A stretch of 11,226 nt of DNA from Acidobacteriaceae bacterium. Lineage in GTDB: Bacteria; Acidobacteriota; Terriglobia; Terriglobales; SbA1. Both the position numbers and the translations under genes were made by a program. Of the stretch, positions 1-7,726 are shown one piece after another (position 1 is the stretch's first letter; each line of letters starts with the position of its first letter). Under the pieces are notes generated by a model, which was given only the letters and a program-made list of their open reading frames with translations, made no database searches and was not told the DNA's origin. The stretch covers positions 1 through 11,226 of the forward strand of contig PMHI01000196.1 in the NCBI GenBank assembly GCA_003156615.1, read 5' to 3'.

Positions 1-917
1 GTCAACCGAGGAACCACTTCATGTTCGAACGGCGTGACTGCGGTCATCGAACGTGCGCTGAGCTTATGTCGTATCGGACCGCACTGCATGTAGATGATCG
101 GGTGGTGTCCATCTTTGCGCTCAGGGGTTGCCGTCAGGCCAAGGATGTACCTCGCCTTTACTTGTTTCATCACCTGCTCAAAGGTGAACGCCGACAAATG
201 ATGGCATTCGTCGACAATGACGTGCCCGTATTCTGCGACGAAGTCTTTGACTCCCTCTCTGCCGTGGGTGCTTTGGATGATAGCGATATCCACGGTGCCG
301 TTACGGTCGCTCTTTCCGCCCCCAACCTGGCCGATCAATTTGGCTGGAAGATTGAGAAACATCGCCAATCTGGCATGCCACTGATCCAGCAGCTGTTGGC
401 GGTGAACCAGTACGAGGGTATTCACCTTTCGCGCCGCGATCAGCCATGCGGCCACTGCGGTCTTGCCGAAAGCAGTAGGAGCGCAGAGGATCCCTTCGTC
501 GTGTTCAGCCATTATAGAAACAGCGTCTTGCTGGGATGGGCGCAATTGGCCGCAAAACTTCACGTCAATTGAATGTCCCGTGCACCGCTCGTCACGGATG
601 TCTGGCTCGATGTGATGTGCTTCAAACAGCTCCATTACCTCGGCCAGACACCCACGCGGCAAAGCAATGTGGTTGGCGAGATCTTCGCCGCACGCAATTA
701 CTCGCGGCTTGTTGAATGTGGGAAGCCGCATTGCTTGGGCCTTGTAGAATTCAGGATTCTGAAATGCGGCCAAACGAAGCAGACGATTCAACATCGCCGA
801 GGGCAGCCCATTCTTCTCGATATACAGAAGGTTTGCGCGAACGATTTGAACTGCGGGTGGAAACGGTCCTGGTATTGGGCGGTCTATTCTCTTTTGTGAC
901 GGCGGCAGAGCCCAGGA
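1..917 (-). CDS. Superfamily-2 helicase half of a TOTE-type primase-helicase (partial, frame-shifted from its N-terminal half)
   Basis: On the minus strand a frame without stops runs from about 917 off the left edge. It reads a classical SF2 DNA/RNA helicase core: Walker A APTAFGKT (Lys codon 464-462), a DECHH Walker B (212-201) and GLTATPER, motif III (140-117). Ahead of the core is a region reading AFQNPEFYKAQAMR and then LPRGCL, which in TOTE-family proteins links the primase domain to the helicase. The C-terminal RecA lobe lies outside the window. In the family as I know it this is one polypeptide with the primase domain encoded immediately upstream (884-1936); here the two halves are in different frames. 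It could be translated only by reinitiation or frameshifting, or the gene is dead, or the base is a sequencing error. The ATP-dependent helicase assignment is secure; the biological role (anti-mobile-element conflict) is inferred from the family. Confidence 0.85.
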
Positions 918-1936
918 TCCTGCGCGCCGTCGTCTACAATGCTGAACCTGACACCAATGAGATCTCCTCGTTTTTGAGCCTCCTGTACGACTGCCTCGAC
1001 AGCATCACCCGACATTCTTTCGACGCTTGCCAGAAATGCCCACTGATCTTGGTACGGACGAAATTCTGAATCGACAAAAATACTGTTTCCCTCTGCACGA
1101 GGAACCTTTTGCAGAGGCAGAGCTATCAGGTTACCAAGACCTCCCTTGGGCATCGTGTCCTGGTTGGGAAAGAATCGGTCGTATGACTCCAGACCCAGTT
1201 GGTGGCGAAACTCCATGGTTCGGGTCAGGATTACGCAGCCCAATTTTCGCGCGGTGGTCGCAGGAACAGCTCGATTGAAGAATATCCACACGTGGCTGCC
1301 GTTTCCCGACCTAGAACGCTCTAAAATCGCTGGCACTTTCATCTCGCGACAGGCCGCGAGAAATGCGGCAGCGTCCTTCTGCCAGGTCTTTTTATCGAAA
1401 TCGACCGCCAGGAGCCAGCAGGTCTCGTCCTGCAAAAGCGGATAGATTCCGACTGTATGATTCCCGACAAGATGGCCTCGCACAACGTCTTGGGTAAGTG
1501 GCCTGAACTTTCTGGTCTGGCGATCAACTTTCTTGCGGTCCTTGTCTTTGGCACGGAGATACGACTTCCAATCGCGATCTGCCTTCGGCATATATCCAAA
1601 TCGGCCGTCGGCGCTCTCCCAGCGAACGGCATAAACATCGTCACGTCCATGGAAGAGACGGCGAAACAGCTCGATCCGCTCTTCCGCCGTACCGAATGCG
1701 GACCTGGGAGCTTCTTGCGCTATCCTTATGGTCTGAGGAGTCCCAGAAATCCCACTTGTGGATGAAATCTCCGGCATTCGTACACTGTGCTCGATTAAAA
1801 GGCGGCGTAGCCGACCATTTTCTTTACGTAGGCGCATCACCTCCGCTACCGATGCCTCAAGGTTCGGAAACTCGCTGTCAGTTTTGCTCAAGTCAAAGCC
1901 CTGCCCAGATGCGCCGCCACTTGCCTTCAAAATCAC
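884..1936 (-). CDS. TOTE conflict system archaeo-eukaryotic primase (AEP) domain protein, frameshifted before the helicase
   Basis: Reads as a 350-aa product from a GTG start. Residues about 29-50 form a short Leu/Arg-rich coiled coil typical of the N-terminus of these proteins. The AEP catalytic signatures follow: DFD (Asp179, Asp181) in WLLAVDFDKKTW, the sxH motif in SGNGSHVW (His215), and a third acidic residue in RFFPNQD (Asp260). Together these are the metal- and nucleotide-binding residues of the primase/polymerase fold, so the catalytic site appears intact. The expected continuation into the helicase (a DPW-x-LPPS linker) is lost: the frame ends within a dozen residues of GAQDP, while the next frame carries on with W-A-LPPS. 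One base appears missing at GATCC-TGG (about 913-918). No ATG or good ribosome site precedes the GTG, and an in-frame stop lies shortly upstream, so the start is uncertain. Confidence 0.85.
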   Translation of the reverse strand: MILKASGGASGQGFDLSKTDSEFPNLEASVAEVMRLRKENGRLRRLLIEHSVRMPEISSTSGISGTPQTIRIAQEAPRSAFGTAEERIELFRRLFHGRDDVYAVRWESADGRFGYMPKADRDWKSYLRAKDKDRKKVDRQTRKFRPLTQDVVRGHLVGNHTVGIYPLLQDETCWLLAVDFDKKTWQKDAAAFLAACREMKVPAILERSRSGNGSHVWIFFNRAVPATTARKLGCVILTRTMEFRHQLGLESYDRFFPNQDTMPKGGLGNLIALPLQKVPRAEGNSIFVDSEFRPYQDQWAFLASVERMSGDAVEAVVQEAQKRGDLIGVRFSIVDDGAQDPGLCRRHKRE

Positions 1937-1939
1937 CGC

Positions 1940-2110
1940 AACATTGGTGGGGGAGGCGGCGGGGGAGTGCGAGCTGTTCCCGTGGGTGTCTCAGAGATCA
2001 GTGATCAGCAGACTCGTTTCGTTCCGATCGATGACCGCAAGAAGCTGACTGGAGCGGTGCTCATGGGCGCCGGTTTTGGTATGTGGCTCGGTTGGCGCAG
2101 ACGGCGCTGA
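1940..2110 (+). pseudogene. Possible C-terminal remnant of a glycine-rich protein with a hydrophobic tail
   Basis: A plus-strand frame ending at TGA 2108-2110 reads a run of seven glycines, then RFVPIDDRKKLTG, a hydrophobic stretch AVLMGAGFGMWLGW and a terminal RRRR. This is the look of a genuine C-terminus: a single short membrane-like segment followed by a basic anchor. There is no convincing start. A GTG at 1967 sits directly on the G-rich run and one at 1982 has a long spacer. The frame extends left into the antisense of the primase gene, so the body of the gene is probably gone, cut near 1940. It could instead be a very small membrane protein, or chance. I do not recognise a family. Confidence 0.25.
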
Positions 2111-2447
2111 CGCCGCGTAGGCATTAGAGCCAACTTCCACCGTGCACATCGAAACTTAGAGTGGATGTGAGCAAACTTTGGGGAAGGTTGTTCAGATGAC
2201 GCGCCCCATGACTCGAGAGAGTGTTGGGGCGCGTTCGTTTCCTTCAGAACGAGATTCTAAGGGTCGATGGTCTTATGTCTTCTGTTGAGTCACTTCCGAC
2301 TCGGCCTGCAGCCAATCGTCTACTTCATGCCCCTCTCCGTTAACCTGTCAATCGAGAACCGATAACCTGGTTTCTACTCCGTTTCGATTCTGCTGCATTT
2401 AGAATGCGGCAAGACACCCATCCCTTACACGAACGGATCGGTGCAAG
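2111..2447. other. Non-coding leader between the remnant and the trehalose gene
   Basis: Apart from the hairpin at 2200-2233 I see no gene here. A small inverted repeat GAGTC-6-GACTC lies around 2293-2308. I could not find a convincing -35/-10 pair, but the promoter of the trehalose gene should be within this stretch. Confidence 0.5.
2200..2233. terminator. Strong hairpin, probable intrinsic terminator
   Basis: CGCGCCCCA (2200-2208) pairs perfectly with TGGGGCGCG (2225-2233). A 2x2 internal loop and a second 4-bp stem (ACTC/GAGT) close on a GAGA tetraloop. The plus side continues with a moderately T-rich stretch (TTCGTTTCCTT). It lies 90 nt past the stop of the 1940-2110 remnant and well upstream of otsAB, so it most likely ended transcription of the former plus-strand gene. 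The T-tract is imperfect. Confidence 0.55.
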
Positions 2448-2457
2448 GTGAGTTATC
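2445..2457 (+). promoter_or_regulatory. Shine-Dalgarno-like AAGG and possible non-canonical ATC start of otsAB
   Basis: The frame that encodes the conserved OtsA N-terminus (LIVVANRLP, from 2485) is open back to a TGA at 2449-2451 and has no ATG, GTG or TTG before 2524. AAGG at 2445-2448 is followed after 6 nt by ATC (2455-2457). That is exactly where a start codon should be, giving ALTSETRTRLIVVANRLP after the initiator. Either ATC is used or is a mutated ATG, or a GTG at 2448 starts in another frame and a 1-nt change has broken the reading frame near 2480. Confidence 0.4.
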
Positions 2458-2523
2458 GCGCTAACTTCAGAAACGCGTACGCGGCTCATAGTCGTTGCCA
2501 ACCGGCTACCGCTGACGCTCCGT

Positions 2524-4686
2524 TTGGTCGATGGTCACTGGACGACAGAACGAAGTTCCGGGGGCCTGGCCAGTGCCATGAACCCACTGCTTCGAAGAAG
2601 GGGCGGGGATTGGATCGGTTGGGCCGGCGATACCGGAGATGAAAATCCGGAAGAGCGCCGTGCCGTTCTTCAGGATTGGGAGCAGAAAGAGCAGTGTTTC
2701 GCGGTCGAACTTCCGACGGATGTCGCGACGGGATTCTATGAAGGTTATGCGAATCAGACTCTATGGCCGGTATTTCACAACTTTCCTTCTCAACTGAAGT
2801 TTGATGCGAAAGCCTGGGAAGCATATGTCGAGGCTAATCGAATCTTTTGCAAGGCGGTAGCGATGCGCTACAAGCCGAAAGACCTGATTTGGGTGCATGA
2901 CTATCACTTGATGCTGCTTCCGCAAATGTTGCGTCAGGAACTGCCGGATGCCGCGATCGGTTTTTTTCTTCACATTCCATTTCCTTCTTCTGAAATCTTC
3001 CCGATCTTACCGCGACGGGAGGAGCTTCTGGAGGGCCTACTGGGGGCTGATCTCGTAGCTTTTCAGACCCATGGGCACTTGCAACAATTCCGTTCTGCCC
3101 TACTGCGGGTGCTCGGGACCGAAAGCAAGGTCGCGGAGGTCGCGGTCGGGGGTCGTCCCATTCGTCTCGAAGCCCTCCCCATTGGCATCGCTCCGGAGGA
3201 GTACACCGATCTGCTGAAGCACGACGAAACCACTGCTCGGCATTATGCCGAGTGGGTTGCGCGCTACAAAGGACAGAAAGTACTGCTCGCGGTAGATCGA
3301 TTGGATTACACCAAGGGCGTGCCTGAGCGTTTGCGGGCATATTCCGATTTGCTGCGGTCGTCCGCCGAACTCAAAGGAAAAATCGCGCTGATCCAAATTG
3401 CCGTGCCCACTCGGGAGAGGATCGACACGTACCAGGAATTGCGCACAGAGGTAAACCGGCTTGTGGGTGAAATCAATGGAAAATTGGGAACGCCTGATTG
3501 GACCCCGGTTGTCTATATCAATCGTTCCATTGAGCGGGCGGAATTGGTGGCACTGTACAAGTTGGCGGATATCTGTTGGGTGGGATCGCTTCGAGATGGC
3601 ATGAACCTGGTGGCGAAGGAATATGTCGCCTGCAAGCCCGACGGCGATGGTGTGCTGGTGCTAAGCGAATTTGCGGGTGCCGCGGCTGAGATGGGAGAAG
3701 CCTTACTGATCAATCCCTACGATGAGGATCGTACCGCGTCCACGGTCGAGCGTGCGCTGAGTCTTAATGAACAAGAGCGGAGGGAGCGCATGAAAGCCTT
3801 GCACAATAGGATCCTTCGCAACAACGTTTTTCATTGGGGGGACCGATTCCTGGCTTCGCTGGAGGAAGCTGTGTCAGCACGCGGACGTTATATCGACACG
3901 CAACCCAAGCGTCTTCGGCTATCGGAGATCCGAGATGCATATCTGCGCGCTAGCCATCGCTTGTTGATCCTTGACTATGATGGCACACTCACTCCATTTG
4001 CCAAACAGCCGTGGCAAGCTGCGCCTTCCTCGGTCTTGTTACGCCTTCTTTCTACCCTGGCGTCGGAGCCTCGCAATTGCGTGGCCTTGACATCGGGCAG
4101 GACGGCAGAAAATTTGGATCGATGGTTTGGTGCCGTTGAAAGCCTGTGGCTCATCGCCGAGCACGGTGCTGAATTGAAGCCTCCGCTCGCAACGACCTGG
4201 GAGTCCCTGCGTTCGTCAGTTTCGACCGAGTGGAAATCCACGGTAATGCCGATTTTGGAACACTTCGTCGATCGCACGCCCGGGAGCTTTGTGGAAGAAA
4301 AAAAATACGGGTTAGTTTGGCACTACCGTTTGGCCGAGCCAGAATTCGGCGATTGGCTGGCGAACGAACTGGCCTCGATGCTCGAAGCCATGCTCGCGGA
4401 AACGGAACTGAGAGCTTTCCGTGGTGACAAAGCCATTGAGGTAAGGCCGGTGTGGTCCAGTAAAGGCGAAGCATTCGAGCGCCTCCTCGCCGCCTGCGAG
4501 GACCGCGACTTTATGTTCGCCGCGGGTGATGATCGCACAGATGAAGATCTTTTCGAACGCATGCCAGACGGGGCCTGGACGGTACACATTGGTCCTGGGC
4601 CTACCCGTGCAGCATTTGTAGTGAGCGATTTCGAAACGGTACGCGAGGTATTGCAAATGTTTGTAAAATCCGACGGAGGCTCATGA
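2524..4686 (+). CDS. Bifunctional trehalose-6-phosphate synthase/trehalose-6-phosphate phosphatase (OtsA-OtsB fusion)
   Basis: Makes trehalose from UDP-glucose and glucose-6-phosphate, then removes the phosphate; cytosolic, for osmotic or desiccation protection. Numbered from the TTG at 2524, residues 1 to about 455 are a GT20 synthase: SSGGL loop, HDYHL (125-129), FFLHIPFP (His150), DRLDYTKG (Arg259 and Lys264, the phosphate/UDP ligands in E. coli OtsA) and RDGMNLVAKEY (Asp358, Glu366). Residues about 480-715 are a HAD phosphatase: DYDGTLTP (nucleophile Asp484, Asp486), TSGR (523-526), GDK (Lys636) and GDDRTDED (668-675). All catalytic residues are present in both halves. The total length is close to E. 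coli OtsA plus OtsB. The true N-terminus is upstream: in-frame codons 2485-2523 encode LIVVANRLPLTLR, the conserved first strand with the substrate-binding Asn-Arg. A TTG start would delete this and has no ribosome site. The gene is convergent with the SNF2 operon. Confidence 0.95.
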   Translation: MVDGHWTTERSSGGLASAMNPLLRRRGGDWIGWAGDTGDENPEERRAVLQDWEQKEQCFAVELPTDVATGFYEGYANQTLWPVFHNFPSQLKFDAKAWEAYVEANRIFCKAVAMRYKPKDLIWVHDYHLMLLPQMLRQELPDAAIGFFLHIPFPSSEIFPILPRREELLEGLLGADLVAFQTHGHLQQFRSALLRVLGTESKVAEVAVGGRPIRLEALPIGIAPEEYTDLLKHDETTARHYAEWVARYKGQKVLLAVDRLDYTKGVPERLRAYSDLLRSSAELKGKIALIQIAVPTRERIDTYQELRTEVNRLVGEINGKLGTPDWTPVVYINRSIERAELVALYKLADICWVGSLRDGMNLVAKEYVACKPDGDGVLVLSEFAGAAAEMGEALLINPYDEDRTASTVERALSLNEQERRERMKALHNRILRNNVFHWGDRFLASLEEAVSARGRYIDTQPKRLRLSEIRDAYLRASHRLLILDYDGTLTPFAKQPWQAAPSSVLLRLLSTLASEPRNCVALTSGRTAENLDRWFGAVESLWLIAEHGAELKPPLATTWESLRSSVSTEWKSTVMPILEHFVDRTPGSFVEEKKYGLVWHYRLAEPEFGDWLANELASMLEAMLAETELRAFRGDKAIEVRPVWSSKGEAFERLLAACEDRDFMFAAGDDRTDEDLFERMPDGAWTVHIGPGPTRAAFVVSDFETVREVLQMFVKSDGGS

Positions 4687-5029
4687 AAGGCGTTGGAAAC
4701 GCAGCGGTTATTTTGCGTCCGCTATATGTTCAACATTTTGCTCATAGGGGTCGTTTCCTGAATACCGACGAATAACAGCGCCGCTTGCTGACAGGGTGAT
4801 GTGCTGTGCTTCTCCTGCCTGCCTGATCTTCACCCGTTTACGACTATCCGGCTCACTTCTCCAAAACCCACGTGGATCTTCTACGCCGGACCGGCTACGC
4901 GAGGGGAGATTTGTGCGAACATCTCGTGGCTAAACACTGAGAACGTGATTGCGCTCCTTTGACGTTGGCCGACATCGCCTATCCGAGCGAAGCTTCCATC
5001 GTCACGGGTTTGGCGACAATACTTAAAGA
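4687..5029. other. 343-nt gap between convergent genes; unexplained open frame on the minus strand
   Basis: No recognised gene. GCGTT-GGA-AACGC (about 4690-4702), followed by a T-containing stretch, could be a weak terminator for otsAB. On the minus strand a frame stays open for about 73 codons, from just after a TAG near 4931 to TAA at 4710-4708, and its end reads SASGAVIRRYSGNDPYEQ. It has only one internal GTG start and no ribosome site. I do not recognise it, and it may be the tail of a decayed gene or chance. Confidence 0.4.
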
Positions 5030-7702
5030 TCACGTCTCGGTAAAGGTGAACAGGGCGGCAAGTGACCTAGCAAGGCTCTCGAGCGCGGCTTCATTTGGCA
5101 GTGTAACTGCGAGTCGCGGGCGGCCCTGCTCGTCGTGCTCCAGACACTCGGCGAGACGAGCTTTGAACTCGCTCGCCTTTTGCTCTGCACCGTTCGTTGG
5201 CTGACGCTGCGGGATCATCTCGCCGAGGAATGCGAATGCGGCAGCGACGAGTTGGCCTCCAACCTCTGCCACACGCGAGCGGCGAGCGAGCCGATCTGCC
5301 TCTTGCTGCTGCCGCTGCTTTTCCGTCTCATCTACTGCGGCGTGTGCCCTTGCGCCGAGCAGCACCTCGAGGCGCTGCTTCAGCTCTTCGATGCCCGATG
5401 CGAGTGCGACCTCCCGCACGTTAGATTCCATATCCAGCGCGGCGAGAGCTAGGTTATGTTTGGCCGAGAGCGTCGCCAGCAGCTTCTCCTCGATCGTCCC
5501 TTCCGTCACGAGCAAATAGACCTGCACCGGGTTCTTCTGACCCATCCGGTGCGCGCGGGCGATGCGCTGCTCGAGAACGGCCGGATTCCACGGCAGATCG
5601 ACATTAATGACGGTATTCGCCGCCTGGAGGTTGAGCCCCGTCGAGCCCGCGTTGGTGGTGAGGAACACGCGACAGGTCGGATCGCGCTGAAACCGGTGCA
5701 CCAACTGCTCCCGATTCTTCTGCGGGACGGATCCGTCCAACCTTACGAAATCGAGCTTGAGTCGCGTGATCTGCCGCTCGATCAAAGTGAGCATCGTTGT
5801 CCATTCGGAGAAGAGCACGATCTTGCGATCGTTTTCCGCGGCTAGCTCTTCCAACAGCTCCTGCAGCCGCTCCAGCTTGCTCGAAAAGCCCGGAGCATGC
5901 TTGTCCACGAGAAAGGTACTGTCCGCATTCATCCGTGCGAGCAGCAATGCTTTCTGCAGACGCAATAGGTCCATCTCCGAGATATACGACTTACGGACGA
6001 TGGTGCTCACAATCTGCATCTGCGCGAGTTCGATGCCCGCTTGCTCATCCGTGGGCGCAATTCGCACAATTTCCGTCGTGCGCGGGGGCAAATCCTTCAT
6101 CACCGCGCTACGGGTCCGGCGCAGCAGTACCGGCTTGAGTCTTTCGCGCAGCAGATTGAGATCCTTGTAACCCAGGATCTTGCCGCTCTCGTCGGCGACA
6201 CGGTGACGGTTGAAGAATCGGAATGCAGGCCCGAGACGTCGGTCGTCGATGAACTCGACGACGGAGAAAAGATCGTCGAGCCGATTCTCCAGCGGCGTGC
6301 CCGAGAGCGCGAGCGCGAACGGCGAACGCAGGCTCTTGATGGTCTGAGCCGTCTTCGCTTCCCAGTTCTTGATGCGCTGGCCTTCATCCAGAACAATCAG
6401 ATCCCACCTCACGAGTTCGATCGCGATAATGTCACGCAATACCTGCTCGTAGTTGCAGATGGTGAAAAAGCATTCGTTCCCGTACTGACTGCTCCGCCCC
6501 GCAGCGCTCCCTAACACGATCTGGCAATCGCGCCCGGAGAAGCGGAGAACCTCGCTGCGCCATTGGGCTTTCACGGACGCGGGGCAAACGACCAGGACTT
6601 TGCGGATGTCTGCTTCGCGCGCCAGCAGCTCCGCCATACCGATAGCCTGAAGGGTCTTCCCGAGTCCCATGTCATCAGCCAGGATCGCGCGCCCAGCGTT
6701 TGCTGCGAAAGCGATACCGTCCAGCTGATAGGGAAGGATCTCCACCTTCAGCAGCGTCGTGCGCAATGGATGAGATTTCGGATCGCGCCGGATCTCGCCG
6801 ACCTTTGCCGCGATGCGCTGCAGCAGCAGACGGGTCTGGATGTACTCCTCCGCATCGGGATAGACCGTTACGGCGACGCCGTGTGCTTCGAGTTGACGAA
6901 TGCATTTTAGCAGATCCGAGAGATCGGTGATCGGCCTATCGCGGATCGGGCGCACGATGCCGCTGGTCACGTCATCGAGGTGGGGCGGCAACAGGATACG
7001 CAATTCCAGCTCCTCCCCATATGACAGATGCACACTGATGTCCCGGCGCCGATACGGTCGATTGCGCCGCGAATCTGAGAATCGTCTTCGGACTTTTTCC
7101 AGCGCATGAAGGATATGCTTGCAGGTGCCGAGCGTGTTCTTACGGAAATCCGGGCACGAGCAGTACGACTGTCCTGGCTGCCACCCTCGCAGTGCGACCC
7201 GGTACGACTTGCCAGAGGCCGCATTGGTCAATGTGTAGTCGGTCCAGATCTCCTGACTGTCGAGAGACGTGAGCCGCATTTTCTCGGTCCGGGCGCGCTC
7301 TGCCCGCTCCGCGAGCGCTTGCGCTACCAGCGCCTCCTCGCTCACGCTTTCAACTGGGGCTCGCGCGGGTGGCGCTCCGGCCAGTCCCAGCGCGAGCTTT
7401 TCTTCCAGAATCAGAGAGAAGGCCGCCCCGGCGTGCTCACACGGCACCTCGCACGCGTCGCAGCGCCATTCGAGACGATGGCGGGCGGCCGGACTCAAAG
7501 TCAGCGTGACCGCCGCGCCGGCCAGAGTCAGCCGAAACATGTCCCGATCGAATTTGACCTGAGTGGTGAGGTCAATGTCGAATTTGCCGCCTGTGGCGAT
7601 GAGGCGGTTACCCTCGGGGCCGAGCAGCTTCGCGGCTCTGGTGAAAGTGAGCCGCGAAAGTGTGTCGAACAGCGTCAGCTCGGCGCTCGGTTTCGTCAAC
7701 AT
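5030..7702 (-). CDS. SWIM zinc-finger SNF2-family DEAD/DEAH helicase
   Basis: This 890-aa, ATP-driven, double-stranded-DNA-tracking Swi2/Snf2 protein is full length. An N-terminal region contains CDACEVPCEH, a possible small metal site. It is followed by a SWIM finger, Cys181-x-Cys183-x10-Cys194-x-His196. The helicase core starts near residue 330: ILADDMGLGKT (Lys349), DEGQ (Asp439-Gln442, a DEAH-box variant), ALSGTPLENR, LLRRTRSAV, and a C-terminal lobe with TTNAGSTGLNLQ, NVDLPWNP and QRIARAHRMGQ (712-722). A coiled, Glu/Gln-rich C-terminal extension follows. It is the last gene of a three-gene minus-strand operon, 24 nt after the stop of the 311-aa gene. No strong ribosome site precedes the ATG, so translation may depend on coupling. 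SWIM-SNF2 proteins are widespread in bacteria with few defined roles; several SNF2 proteins act in phage defence. Confidence 0.93.
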   Translation of the reverse strand: MLTKPSAELTLFDTLSRLTFTRAAKLLGPEGNRLIATGGKFDIDLTTQVKFDRDMFRLTLAGAAVTLTLSPAARHRLEWRCDACEVPCEHAGAAFSLILEEKLALGLAGAPPARAPVESVSEEALVAQALAERAERARTEKMRLTSLDSQEIWTDYTLTNAASGKSYRVALRGWQPGQSYCSCPDFRKNTLGTCKHILHALEKVRRRFSDSRRNRPYRRRDISVHLSYGEELELRILLPPHLDDVTSGIVRPIRDRPITDLSDLLKCIRQLEAHGVAVTVYPDAEEYIQTRLLLQRIAAKVGEIRRDPKSHPLRTTLLKVEILPYQLDGIAFAANAGRAILADDMGLGKTLQAIGMAELLAREADIRKVLVVCPASVKAQWRSEVLRFSGRDCQIVLGSAAGRSSQYGNECFFTICNYEQVLRDIIAIELVRWDLIVLDEGQRIKNWEAKTAQTIKSLRSPFALALSGTPLENRLDDLFSVVEFIDDRRLGPAFRFFNRHRVADESGKILGYKDLNLLRERLKPVLLRRTRSAVMKDLPPRTTEIVRIAPTDEQAGIELAQMQIVSTIVRKSYISEMDLLRLQKALLLARMNADSTFLVDKHAPGFSSKLERLQELLEELAAENDRKIVLFSEWTTMLTLIERQITRLKLDFVRLDGSVPQKNREQLVHRFQRDPTCRVFLTTNAGSTGLNLQAANTVINVDLPWNPAVLEQRIARAHRMGQKNPVQVYLLVTEGTIEEKLLATLSAKHNLALAALDMESNVREVALASGIEELKQRLEVLLGARAHAAVDETEKQRQQQEADRLARRSRVAEVGGQLVAAAFAFLGEMIPQRQPTNGAEQKASEFKARLAECLEHDEQGRPRLAVTLPNEAALESLARSLAALFTFTET

Positions 7703-7726
7703 GAGAGGTAGGGAGTCATAGGGTAA

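Noticed and set aside
21..899. Plus-strand frames opposite the helicase
   Set aside because: The minus strand carries clear SF2 motifs across the whole stretch, so these are antisense shadows.
7106..7711. 201-codon plus-strand frame opposite the N-terminus of the SNF2 gene
   Set aside because: Arg/Gly-rich with no motif; the minus strand encodes the SWIM finger here.
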